Shown piece by piece: positions 1 through 11,020 of a stretch of 64,000 nucleotides of DNA; within the stretch, counting starts at the first letter, position 1, and each line of letters starts with the position of its first letter. Source of the stretch: Hemicordylus capensis. Its lineage: Eukaryota > Chordata > Lepidosauria > Squamata > Cordylidae. The notes beneath the pieces were generated by a model. That model saw nothing but the letters and a program-made list of their open reading frames with translations. It made no database searches and was not told where the DNA came from. The translations under genes and the position numbers were made by a program. The DNA lies in contig NC_069662.1 of the NCBI RefSeq assembly GCF_027244095.1, positions 57,002,001 to 57,066,000 on the forward strand, read 5' to 3'.

Positions 1-224
1 CATATGCTGTCAGATCAAATGCGAAGATCTTACTCAAGTCCCCTCCCTGGTTCAAGGAGAACTTAGGACAGAACAGAACTTCTGGACAGAACGTAGGCGT
101 TCTTCTCTTCAGCAGCACTTTCTGTCTCTGGAACCCTCTTCCCCAGTCAAGTGTCTCTGGCTGAATGTCAGGAAGGCAGCGAATGCTGGGTTTTAGCTGT
201 TTTGTGATGTTTTAAATTATGCTT
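1..224. other. unassigned left edge
   Basis: I recognise no exon here. In the human gene order NBR1 lies just upstream of TMEM106A on the same strand, so this could be NBR1 3' flank, but nothing in the bases shows it. Confidence 0.3.
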
Positions 225-470
225 TAGCCACCTAATGGCGCAGCGGGGAAGCAATCTGCCTAGAGAGCAGGAGGTTCAAATCCCCACTGGTGTGTTTCCC
301 AGAACATGGGAAACTCCTATATCGGGCAGCAGAGATATAGGAAGCTGCTGAAAGGCATCATCTCTCACTGAGTGGGAGAAGGCAATGGTAAACCATTCCT
401 GTATTCTGCCAAGAAAACCACATGGCTCTGTGGTCCTCAGGAGTCAACAGTGACTTGATGGCACAATCTT
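225..470 (+). repeat. tRNA-derived SINE (squamate family A), near full length
   Basis: The head has a tRNA-like B-box reading GGTTCAAATCCCC. The body carries GGGAAACTCCTATATCGGGC and the 3' part ends in a degraded form of AGTCGACACCGACTCGACGG followed by a T run. Four other copies lie at 5999, 23455, 30674 (minus) and 54232 (minus). The layout fits squamate tRNA-derived SINEs; the exact family name is not certain from memory. Confidence 0.75.
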
Positions 471-587
471 TTTTTTTAATAAGCCACTTGGAGAGCCTGG
501 CCTGAGCATGTGAGGAAAAAAGGACAGCAATTCTAGCTCTCCTGTGAATTAGCTGCTTTGCATGCAGTGAGGTTTACTAAAGAACAT

Positions 588-672
588 AAATAAGAACAGC
601 CCTGCTGGATCAGGCCCAAGGCCTATCTAGCCCAGCATCCTGTTTCACACAGTGGCCCACCAATACATATGA
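588..672 (+). repeat. fragment of an interspersed repeat (family C)
   Basis: The stretch carries CCCTGCTGGATCAGGCCCAA and CCAGCATCCTGTTTCACACA. The same unit occurs at 14136-14398 (plus) and 26133-26293 (minus), so it is a dispersed repeat. Its class is not clear to me. Confidence 0.65.
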
Positions 673-1149
673 ATGCTTATTTCCAAGTAGACATGTGTAC
701 ATTTGCACTGTAAATGAAGGGTCCACTGACACATCTTTTTCTCTGTTATTTGTGTATGTATTTTTGAAATCAAAATCAGCAGCCACAGTTGCACCTTGTG
801 GGGGAGGTGCACTAATTACAAGGGTAGGTGTGGGGTTGCTGGTGTGGATCCCTGCCTCCCCCCACCCCCACCCTTTTTAAAGTTGCACAGTGAGTTTGCC
901 AAGTTTCAAACATTGAGGTTTTGTTTTTTTAATTATTTGTAATAATAAAGTACAGCTTTTTAAAAAGCTGACTTGAGTGGTGTGGGCACAGGGAGAGAGA
1001 GACAGCCACAAGTGAGGTCACAGGCCCTCAGCAGAACTGAAATTAGCTCCTTATCTGTCAGTTGCAGTACTCAAGTTTGTTATTCAAGAGGCCATTCTAA
1101 GTAAGCATTGAGCAACTTTGGTTCATCCAGGAGTGTGATGATGATGATC

Positions 1150-1424
1150 ATTATTTTTCTTATTATTATTAATTCAATTTCTATACCGCCCTTCCAAAAA
1201 TGGCTCAGGGTGGTTTACACAGAGAAACAACAAACAAATAAGATGGCTCCCTGTCCCCAAAGGGCTCACATTCTAAAAAGAAACATGAGATAGACACCAG
1301 CAACAGTCACTGGAGGTACTGTGCTGGGGTTGGATAGGGCCAGTTACTCTCCCCCTGCTAAATAAAGAGAATCACCAGGTTTAAAGGTGCCTCTTTGCCC
1401 AGTTAGCAGGGGTTTGATGGCCCC
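1150..1424 (-). repeat. L2-tailed retroposon (family D)
   Basis: Read on the minus strand, the element ends in a GGAAGGGCGGTATAGAAATT tail followed by (AAT)n, typical of vertebrate L2-type 3' ends. The body carries TTGTGAGCCCTTTGGGGACA in slightly varied form. Further copies sit at 41672-41914 (plus), 48826-49062 (minus) and 49838-50112 (minus). Confidence 0.65.
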
Positions 1425-1429
1425 CTCTT

Positions 1430-2500
1430 CCCTAGCGGGCCGGGATAACCGCCTCTCGCCTAGCCTCTGTCATGGCTGCGGATTTCCTCCTTCGGTTAAA
1501 GGAGAGAGTTGAATTAATAAAAAAGTGCGCGGAGGGAAAAGATGCCTTGAGTTTCATGCTTGAGGCGGGGCAGCAAAGTAGAGTGAAGGGAGAACGCGAG
1601 TGAAAGCGGAAGGCATTGCAGGAGACCCGCGGGGTGACAACTTTGTGGAGTTCATTTTAGCAGATTAAAGCAAACCAACCCAGGATTGTAATCTCTCTCG
1701 GGATTTTCAAAACCAACTACTCTTGGTCTTCGGGGACTGGCCAAATAAGAAGCGAGGATGAGCGAGGCAGAGTTTTCAACCCTGAAAAAGTGACGGGTGT
1801 CAAAGTGATGCGAGAGCCCGAAAAGGAGTTCTTTTCCCCCATCATCGTTCAGACAAAATGCAGCCTCGGCGTTGCAAACGACTGGCCGCGGCCTCCAGCT
1901 TCCCTCCCGCACGTGGATCACGCCCCCCACCACCACCACTGGCAGGAGAAGGGCTGGGTTTCCACCACGGCCGCCGCAGTCCGAGGCCCCCTGATTTGGG
2001 GAAGAGCTCCAACAAGTGAACTTCGCGAGGCTGACTTCCAAGTCAACATTCAGAAGATCGGGCTCCCGTCGCTTTAGGGAGGCTTCCCAGAGAGGAAATC
2101 CCGCTGAACTCAGTGGGGTGGCGGCGGCGGCGGCGGCGGCGGAGTGCCGAGGCAGAGAGGACAGCTGCTCCGGGATCGCGCGGTAAGTCAGGCGGCGTGC
2201 GTGACTTCCAGGCAAGGTTGCGCTCCGCTACTGCCGCCGCCTCCTCCTCCTGTGGAGACATTAAGCAGTGATGAAGCAAATCTGGGGTTATTGCGGAGGC
2301 ATCGCCGGGAGGAAATCTATTTTAATGAAACGAAAAAGGCCCAGCAAGGAAGTGGCGGCTGGCTGGGGGTGGAGCTACTTGGTTCTCACCTCTGCCGGGA
2401 GGCAGTGAGAGTAAAGCCCCGCTGGGTTTCTTTTTCGGTTCTCCTTGGAGTCGGCCTCCCTCCCGGCCCGGGTCAGGTTGGTGAGTTGTGGAGGATGCTG
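1430..2500 (+). promoter_or_regulatory. TMEM106A: CpG-rich promoter region, probably of TMEM106A
   Basis: CpG dinucleotides are frequent here in an otherwise CpG-poor window, and a (GGC)n run lies at 2118-2141. No TATA box is evident, which is usual for CpG-island promoters. It is the only such region upstream of the first TMEM106A coding exon. Open frames on both strands inside it reflect GC richness rather than a protein. The transcription start cannot be placed. Confidence 0.6.
2090..2182 (+). other. TMEM106A: candidate non-coding exon 1 of TMEM106A (5' end not determined)
   Basis: A strong splice donor, CG/GTAAGT, follows base 2182 just downstream of the (GGC)n run in the CpG-rich region. 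The next good acceptor tied to the gene ends at 8243, giving a first intron of about 6.1 kb. TMEM106A in mammals also begins with non-coding sequence. This is inference from the donor and context; transcript data would settle it. Confidence 0.4.
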
Positions 2501-3387
2501 TTTCCCTTCTTGGGGTGGGAGGGAGATGAGCAGGTGCTTTGTCCAGGCTGGAGTGTGCCTCATCAGCCCCCCCCCCCAAACCCCATAAGATAAGGACGAT
2601 TCCACCAGATCGTTTTTTCCCTTCTCGAATTTTTGATGTTTTCTATTTCCTGTTTTTTTCTTACTCGATGTTCTTATTTTTTAAACAGATATTTTACAAT
2701 TTAAGTCTACTCACCAGTTTTCTCTCTGCCCCCAATGGCTGAGTCCCATCCCCATTTGTATACATCTGACATTCTCGACCCCAACCCCAAGGGCCTTTTA
2801 TGAACCCCCCTGGCCACACAGAGATCTTCTCTGCATGTGATCCCCCGCCCTGCAAGAATGTAGAGGCCCCATTAATCTTTTTTTCAGACCATAGTGACTT
2901 CTTCCTGCCTTCCCCTTCCCCTGATGACACTCTTTCCCACTTAGCTGCCCCCGCCCCCGCCCCAGTCAATGCAAAGGAAACTGCCTGCCTGGCTCTTTGA
3001 GGTCCTTCAGAGCACTCCTCCCCCATTAGGCCTAATTTAAGTATACCTAAGTAGACCTTCAAAGTAGACCTTCAAAACAGCTGTGATAAGTTGGAGAAAC
3101 ATGCCTATGTATTGTGCTTCTCAAAGAGGAGTCTTAAGTTGGTACATTTCTTTTTCTTTAAACTGTCCATCTACAGTTTAAATAAGAGAGTACCAGGAAG
3201 GCTTACAGTGCTTTTCATAATCGTAACAGACTTGGTCATGTGCAGGTTGATATGGGAAGCAAGCAGGAAGCAAGTGCTAGTCCCCAGGCAACAAGTGGCC
3301 CAGAAAATCCCTCTCCCTCCCGTCTGTGCACTGCAAATCTATGTATATTCACTCAGTAGCTGTTGTCAATAGTGTTTACTTTTAGCA
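2501..3387. other. TMEM106A intron 1, no feature recognised
   Basis: Mostly unique-looking sequence with C- and T-rich runs. I find no exon or repeat I can name. Confidence 0.4.
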
Positions 3388-3814
3388 GTGTTCCCTCTAA
3401 GGTGAGCACATGTGCACGCACCCATGAGTTTTTTTAATGTCTGCTCAGTTAGTTTTAGGTCCCGCTCAGGTTGAATCAGGAAGGCCCTACAATGAATGTA
3501 TGTGCACACACATTGCCTTGATACTGCCACCCAGAACAAAACACATTCTGCACATACATGAAAAAATTAGACAGAACACTAGGAGCCTGTGTATAGGATT
3601 GCAGCTGTTTCCAGCAGGCTTCAGACTTGAATTCTATTACTCTTTTGCTTACATTAAAATGACCTGCTCTGTCACCCTCCCCTTTTGGCATACATCTCTC
3701 CTAAGTAGGGTTGCCAGCTGACCTGCTTGGCCTACTCCCTACTGCTTGGGCTTCTTACAGCAGCTTAAAATATACAGCTCTCAGCAGCTAAAACTTGTAG
3801 CAGTATAGAGATAA

Positions 3815-4240
3815 GCATTTTTATCATATTTATATACTGTCTGATATATACATCTCTAGGCGGTGTACACAATCCTAATTACAATACTTAAAAAAAACAC
3901 CCCACTTTCACAGAATAAAAACAATTCAGAGTGAAACTAACATAATTTCACAGGGTAAAAATAATTAAACAGTTTAAATTTTTAATGAAAAGCCTGAGAA
4001 AACAGGTGTGTCTTAAGGGTCTTTTAAAAAGAAATGGGAGATGGAAAAGCTCTTATTTTGACAGGGAGTGCATCCCAAAGCCCTGGGGCAACCACAGAGA
4101 AGGCCCAGCCCCAAGTTACCTCCAGATGTAACTGGACCTCCCCAGATGATCTTAATAATTGGCAGGGTTCATGACAAAGAAAGTGGTCTCTTAAATATCC
4201 TGGACCTAAGCTGTTTAGGGCTCTTTAGGTAATGACCAGC
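3815..4240 (-). mobile_element. L2-type LINE 3' fragment
   Basis: The plus-strand text runs backwards from the tail signature (TATATACTGTCTGATATATA, then CTAGGCGGTGTACACAAT) into a body carrying CCCTGGGGCAACCACAGAGA. The same stretch recurs at 9766-10078 and 42560-42710. No intact reading frame is left. Confidence 0.6.
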
Positions 4241-4689
4241 ACTCTGTACATTATCACTTGTAAATACAGTACCTGCATATTCTGCTGTTAAAGGCATTGC
4301 TGTAGAGGTGAGTTTAAGCATTTGCAACACACTACCCCTTAACAGAATACTGCTTTCAGCTCCCATCCTGTCAAGTATATGTGATCTGCATTCCTAGGTA
4401 ACCTTTGCTGGGGCTAAGCCAGAGTAAAAGGAAGCCTTTGAATAGCAGGACAGCATAATTCCTTACAGCAGCATCAACTAGAGAAGGGCTTGTCTGAGTT
4501 TGAATGAAGAGTGCAGCTTCTTAAAGAATTAGTCTGTCATTCTTTGTAAAAAGAGAACTGCTGGAGTGCAAGATTGCCTGAAGCTTCTTTTCCTCTGATC
4601 TCAGATTTGTAAGGCTGTTAGAAACTAAGGGGGCTCCTCTCCCCGCCCAAAGCCTACTCCCAGCTAGATTGGTCCATGAGCATTAATAT

Positions 4690-4860
4690 GTGCTTTAAGC
4701 GAGATAAATCAACACAAGGTATACATACTTTAAAATACTACACATATAAAACGGGATAAAACGACTAAAACAATTTTATGCTATAAAACAAGCAATTTAA
4801 AATTAACTAAAAGCTTGAGAAACAGGTATGTCTTAAGAGTCCTTTTGTCAAGAGACTCTT
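4690..4860 (-). mobile_element. L2-type LINE 3' fragment, short
   Basis: It shares GAGAAACAGGTATGTCTTAA and the following bases with the fragment at 3815-4240, in the same orientation. It is a short relic inside TMEM106A intron 1. Confidence 0.5.
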
Positions 4861-5340
4861 CTGGATGTTATGTGGTGAGCGATGGCTCAGATTCGTCTTA
4901 TTCTTCTTGAATAGAGCAGAGGTGTAGGAGGCTGAAGAAGCCATGGTGTAATTCTGTGTTCAAGTGGGGCTTTCTCTTATTCTGACTCCTAGGGAGCCCC
5001 CTAGCTCTTATTTTCATGCAGATTTACTGTGCGTGAGCACTGTCCTCGCTTCTTGCTTTGGGTTAGGTTGGACTGGCACAATTTTTGACACTTTGTTGAA
5101 ACATTTAATATCTGAATTTCTGAAAGCACTGGAAGATGCATTTTGCAAGAAAAATTTTCCAACTTCGTTAAAGGCAAAAACGTTAGGTATTAATGTAGCT
5201 AAAGTCAGTGCTTCACGTCTTTGTCCTGAAACCTTACATCTACTCGCAGCCATACTTAGAAATGTTGAAAAACATTTGAATTGGTATAATATACGCTAAT
5301 TTGTGTGGCTAAGCTTGCCAGAGGAAGCTGGCATTCCCAC

Positions 5341-5344
5341 CCAC

Positions 5345-5424
<80 letters not shown>
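5341..5424. repeat. compound simple repeat (C)n(CT)n(CA)n
   Basis: A run of C is followed by about 17 CT units and about 18 CA units, with almost no interruption. Open frames rich in Glu-Arg or Cys-Val in this place are products of the repeat. Confidence 0.95.
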
Positions 5425-5425
<1 letters not shown>

Positions 5426-5998
5426 TCCTTTCTGCTCCAATAAGCACCCCTCATTCCTTTGTAGACAGGTAGAAGAGTCTAAATTGTGATCCCATATGGG
5501 AGAAAGGTGGGATGGCTCTCCTAAGGGTTGGGGTGGGCAGCAGCCAATCAGCATTGTTTGCAGTCTGAAGACTATCTTCCCTTTTCTTCCCCTATCCAGT
5601 CCTACTTCTGCTTTTCTAGGCATGCTGTGTGGCATTTAAGGGCTAGTGTGAATGTTTGTTGCTGATTGGCAGATACTCCAGGAAGCTTACACCTGTTAAA
5701 AGCTGCTGGAAATCCCCTAGTTAGGTCCTCTGATGTTTGGCCTAAGTGGGAACCTTTGGGAGTGACCTTCTGTTGGCTTCTGCTTCCCCATCTATCAGGT
5801 GAGCATTTCCTCCTAGAGCTCCTTCTGTGAAATAAGTTGTCTCTAGGAAATTCTGTCCTTTTGAACGACTGCTGGAGGAAAGGGTTGGGGTGTGTTTGTG
5901 TGTGTTTACAGATGTTTAAAACCAAAATCTCCAGGATTCACTGCTCAAAGCAGCTAATGACAAAATAATCCAAATACAAAAATGAATTGGAATTGAAG

Positions 5999-6160
5999 AC
6001 TATGGGAAACACCTATATTGGGAAGCAGCGATATAGGAAGATGCTGAAAGGCATAATCTTATATTGCGCAGGAGTATGAGTAAATCCTTCCTGTATTCTA
6101 CCAAAGAAAACCACAGGGTTCTGTGGTTGCCAGGAGTCGACACCGACTCGACGGCACAAC
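5999..6160 (+). repeat. tRNA-derived SINE (family A), 5'-truncated
   Basis: It begins within the body at TATGGGAAACACCTATATTG and ends with the well preserved AGTCGACACCGACTCGACGG. The tRNA-like head is missing. Confidence 0.75.
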
Positions 6161-6204
6161 GTTATTGAAGAACAAACACAATAATAAAAGACTGATGATG
6201 ACGA

Positions 6205-6345
6205 TGATTTATTAACATATTTATATACCTCTTTTCAACAAAGTTCTTGAAGTAGTTTACATAGCAAAAGATATGAGAAAAAGGTTTCTTGTCCCGAAAG
6301 GCATGACAATCTTCACATGCACACATGCAACAGCCACTGGAAAGA
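6205..6345 (-). mobile_element. L2-type retroposon tail
   Basis: It starts at TTATTAACATATTTATATAC and runs through a decayed copy of the family D tail (CTTGTCCCGAAAGGCATGAC against the usual CTGTCCCCAAAGGGCTCACA), on the minus strand. Confidence 0.45.
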
Positions 6346-7154
6346 TGTTATCCTGGGCTGAGTAAGGACTTTCTCCTTGCTATAAATATATGCAAAATAA
6401 TGCCGATTGGTCTTAAAACCACAGCCTGTCTCTTAAGATCACAAGGAGTCATTAAGCTGGCCTGAGCAAAACTGTACAGCACTGGCATTGATAAGTGTGT
6501 GTTCATAGGCGGAAGTGGGGCTGTCTTTGAAAGAGGTCTCAAATGAGGGAACTAGAGGCCCTGTTCTAGTCTTCATGCGAATTTACCTCTCTCAGCAAAT
6601 GCCGTTTGAATAAGGGCCTCTCCTCTTGATTGTAAAGGACATCAGAAATGTGATTTAGTGGACAATTATTACCATAAAGGGATGCAACTTATGATTGTTT
6701 TTCATGCATATATAGTGCTTTTCATTTGCAGAGTGCTTTACAAATAATTGTTGCTGGGTTTTATGTGTTGCAGTATTTAATATCCTACACAGTCTGGCCC
6801 AAATTAAAACAATATAATAGAGGAATTAAAACCCTCTAATTTAGAAGGAATTAGAACAATATTAAAAACAGTACATAATCTACAAATTATTAGCAACATT
6901 GGAAGAAAGCATCACAGTAAAACCAATCAGTCCAGCGGCAGATACATATTATATTATTGTGGAGAAGAAGAGCTTATCTGATGCCTAATACAGAAGCTCT
7001 TTTTAATGTTAATGGCATTTATATTTTATTTCAATTTCTCCCTGATTGCACTGGCCTTTGACTGCAAGCACATTTATTGATTAATATTAAATATTCCAGA
7101 GGCCTTCTGGAAAAGCCAAGTTTCTGCTTCTGACTGAAGGCAAGCAGTGATTGC

Positions 7155-7293
7155 CAGTGGTGTTCCCTCTAAAAGGGATTCTCAGATGTTGTTGACTACG
7201 ACTCCCATAATCCCCAAGCAAAGGCTATTGCAGCTGGGGATGCTGGGAGTTGTAGTCAACAACATCTGGGAATCCCTGTTAGAGGGAACGCTG
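7155..7293. mobile_element. hAT-type palindromic MITE with 8-bp flanking repeat
   Basis: Both ends carry GTTCCCTCTAA and its complement around a core of ACTACRACTCCCATAATCCC and its inverted copy, so the element is nearly a hairpin. The flanks are TGATTGCC and TGATTACC, matching at 7 of 8 bases, which fits a hAT target-site duplication. Related copies lie at 16701, 17263, 62528 and 62671. Confidence 0.7.
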
Positions 7294-8243
7294 ATTACCA
7301 GTCCTCCCCTAGAAGGGCACATTTGCTACAGTCACGGCCCCACAATGAAAAAGGCGGCACTATAATGAACAAGGCCCTGTCTTGTGCCTCTGAGTGGGCA
7401 ACGGTGAGATGAAGGGGTCCTTCAGATATCCTGACCCCAGATCATTTAGGACTTCAAACGTTAACACCAACCCTTTAAATTGAACCCGGAAATGGATCAA
7501 AAACCAATACAGATAGAATACAATCAGAGCAATATGCTCTGTGCAGCAGACCCTTATTAATGGGGTCCTGCTGCTGGTGTTCTAGGCTGTAAAATTGAGG
7601 ATTTCCTCCTGACTTCTCCATCACTACCCATGCATGTGTGCGAAAGCATGAGACAAGAGACAACCCCTGCTCTCGAGCGTTCGTTTTAATGTAAGAGAAC
7701 TGGAGATGGAGAGGGGCTTCCCCCCTCCCCACCCCCGGCTTGGGGTAGTCACATTTGTTGTCCCCCTGTTGCTTTTGCTCCAACAGGGTTTGCAGGTTTT
7801 GTGAACAGTATGAAAACCTGCGGAACCTCTTTGGCCAGAGACAAAAAGTGGGATGAGTATACAAACTCCAAGCAAGAATCCATCTTTCAGACTGCCTACA
7901 GCTTTGTGAAAAGTTTGTCTGTCTCTAGCCTAAAAGACTGGACAGATAAGGAAAGGAGAGATGAGGGAGACAAGTCTGAATTCCCAGAGACTGGAGATTA
8001 GTCTTTAACCAGTGTTTAAATACCCTGCTTATAACCAAAGGGGCCAAACAGAAGTCTGGCTGAGGATATAAAGGATTCTAATAACAGGGAGCCAGACAAG
8101 GTTGAATTGGGTCTGGCTGGAAAATGGGGCACAACTGCCTCGGTTGCAAGGGGTCTCATCTCAGAAGGCAAGTGCTGCCTTGGGAGTAGGGCCGTGAGCC
8201 CCTCTGCTTCTGACTTGTCAAAAATTTTTGTTTCTTGCACCAG
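7294..8243. other. end of TMEM106A intron 1, little recognised
   Basis: Around 7400-7520 there is a short minus-strand L2-like remnant (CAGATCATTTAGGACTTCAA). The rest looks unique. The splice acceptor TTTCTTGCACCAG ends at 8243. Confidence 0.4.
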
Positions 8244-8263
8244 CGATACGGCACATGTCAGCA

Positions 8264-8480
8264 ATGGACAAATTTCTCTCGTGGTTCAGGAAGCTGTGCA
8301 GTGGGAAGGAGCCAGATGAAACCAAATCTATTCTGGATAAAAGTTCCTCTAGTACTGAGGGTGAAGCATCCTGCTATGCCAGCGTCAATGGAGAGGATAT
8401 TCCTGAGGCCACCGCTGGCAATGCCAGTCGGTGTTCCGTCACCTGTCCTACCTGCCAGGGCACTGGGAGGATTCCCCGAG
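8264..8480 (+). CDS. TMEM106A: TMEM106A coding exon (residues 1-72 and first base of 73)
   Basis: The exon starts at 8244 after a CACCAG acceptor, with 20 nt of 5' UTR before the ATG at 8264. It ends at 8480 before GTAGGT, in phase 1. It encodes the cytosolic tail from MDKFLSWF to GTGRIPR. Confidence 0.93.
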
Positions 8481-10973
8481 GTAGGTGCCACTTTCCGGGC
8501 CTCTTAACCCCTATGCTTGGATCCAGGAGTGTAGGAAGCCCTGTAGTGGCTTGTGTTCCAGACCACATGAGAGGAGGCATGACCCTGGCCCCTCTGCGCT
8601 TGCCCCTCCGCCAGCATTACCCACCCGTCACTTTGCACCGGCTCTTGCCACAGCGAGTGGGTGGATTGGATGTTTGCGGTATAAAACCCAGCAACGAGTG
8701 AGCCATGGCGAGATGGACTGCTTCTTTTCTCGCTTGTACGCCGGGGATGAACACCCGATCCATCCGCTGACTGTGGCAAGAAGTGATGGGGAGGTGGGCG
8801 GAGGCAGGAGCGGTGAAGGAGGTGGGAACAGTGCAGAGGGACCCCACATTATAATGGCGGGGATGGCGGGGGGGCGGGGCTCAAGAGTTGACAGCTCCTC
8901 AGCAGTAGGTGGCTGGTGTTCCTCGGACCCGTCCGCCCAATTACAGCTCCATCCCTGCTCGAATCCCTTCCATAGCAACCGCTTTTAGAGGTGCAGCCAT
9001 GTTAGTCCGCTGCAGGCAAACAACAAAGAGCCTGAAATTGGTGACACCTTAACGATTAAGAGCTTTATTGTAATGTGGGCTTTTGTGGTCTAGAGTCGGC
9101 TAACCTGAGAGTCTCTGTTTTTCAGCCAGAGAACTTCAGCAGTTTCACACTAGAATCTCACTTTGAATTAAAGTTAATCAAAAAGCTTGATTCTATCACA
9201 AGTGTTTCTCTCTCTCTCTCTCACTCACTCACTCACTCACTCACTCACTCACTCACTCACTCACTCACTTAGAGGTGTTAATTAAATTAACTTGACTCTG
9301 TTTTCCTAGCTTTGCTGTTACAAATTATTATTGCTGTGCTTCTCTTATATACATGTAAGCTTTACGTAGAATTGCCATAGACTTTGCCGTTGCCAAAGAG
9401 AATTGCCTCTTGAATTGCATAGCAATTTGGCCACTCTGTTTCTGGATTTTTCTCTGTACCCATGTCTGTATATCTAGAGTCCATGTCAGAAAGGCAAATT
9501 TTAACCTTGGTCAATAAATGTTATGCCACAATTAGTTAGTTAGCCTTTCGGGTTCCACAAAGCTCTCTGTGTTTATCTTTGCTAAGATAGTGAATAGCAA
9601 TAAATGTCTTGCCCTGCTGGTCAGACCAGTTGGCCCATTAGGTCTAGCACCCTGGCTGTGGACTGTGGCCACCCAGAAGCTTTAGGGCAAGGCTGCACAA
9701 GTTTGGCCCTCCAGCTCTTGTTGGATTACAACTCCCATCATCCCTAGCCACAGTGGGCAGCCTTTCTTTTCATATTTTTATACTGCCTGATATGTACGTC
9801 TCTAGGCAGTATACAAAATTTGAAAGGTTTTAGTCAACATAAATTAAAATACACGAGACACAATAAAAACAATAGTATAAAACAGTTATTAAAACAAATT
9901 ATTAAATTAAAATTATTCTAATTAAAAGCTTGCGGGGAGAGTCTTGTGTGTCTTCCAGAAAACAAACAGGGAAAGAGATATTTCAGCAGGGGGCATATTC
10001 TGAAGCCCTGGGACAGCCACAGAGAAAGCCCAGTCCTGAGTCGCCACCAGACAAGCTGGTGGCCACTCGTTTGTAGAGATGATGGGAGTCAGAGATGATG
10101 GGAGTTGTAGTCAAACAGCTGGCAGTCCAGAGTTGTATAGCCCTGCACAGTAGCAGGAACATATAGACCATGGAGCGGGGGGGGGGTTATCGTCCCCTGG
10201 CCAACAGGGTCTGGGTGGGGGGTGTCACCAAGGTGCCCCCTCCCACAGCATCTGGGGCACTTGCCGGCTGGGAGCACGAGGCACACCCTCCTCCTCCCAA
10301 GCCACTGAACCACTGGCTGTGCTGAGGGGGGAAGTCCAGCCAGCTAGCACGGCAATGAAACATTGACTGGGGAGAGATGGGAGACATCAGACGCATGGGG
10401 CCGAGGCCAATGCCCGGAGTCCAGCAGGGCTTCCCTTCCCTGGTTGGCGGTTCGTGGAATCACCGACTGGGAGCTCCTTTCCCTGCCTTCTTGAGGAGTC
10501 AGCAAAAGGAGCTCCCAGTCAGCGATTCCACAAACCACTGACTGGGGAAGGGAAGCTCTGCCGGGCATTGACAGAGCTTGCATTTGACATCTAACGCAGG
10601 GGGCACGGCTTGGGGTATGCGCATGCAAAGCGTGTGCGGTTGTAAAGCCTATAGGGCTGGGGAGCTGCCAGAGAACTTTGTCCTCCAGCCCTGGCCAAGC
10701 TCCCTGCTTCCCTGCATATTACATCCATCTTATCTGCATATCTGCAAATTTGCTTATCTGCATATTACATCCATCTTATTTATATATTATTTCTCTGTGT
10801 AAACCACCCCGAGCCATTTTTGGAAGGGCGGTATAGAAATCAAATTATTATTATTAATAGGAATATCATCCCCCCTGCTATTCGTTCCTGGCCTCTATTA
10901 ATTGAAGGTATCCTGTCCCTCAGCACGGAGGTGGTCTTTCTGGCTATCATGGTTATTGACCAATGACAGTACA

Positions 10974-11020
<47 letters not shown>

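Noticed and set aside
1-1429. 3' exons of NBR1
   Set aside because: Expected from human gene order, but no NBR1 coding sequence can be recognised in this piece.
1652-2593. Several long overlapping open frames on both strands
   Set aside because: They lie in the CpG-rich promoter region, where stop codons are rare by composition. None has a recognisable domain.
5309-5635. Open frame with Cys-Val and Glu-Arg runs
   Set aside because: It is the translation of the (CT)n(CA)n microsatellite.
8228-8263. Longer start for the first TMEM106A coding exon
   Set aside because: It would use a non-ATG codon before the splice acceptor. The exon begins at 8244. The ATG at 8255 is in frame but has a weak context compared with 8264.
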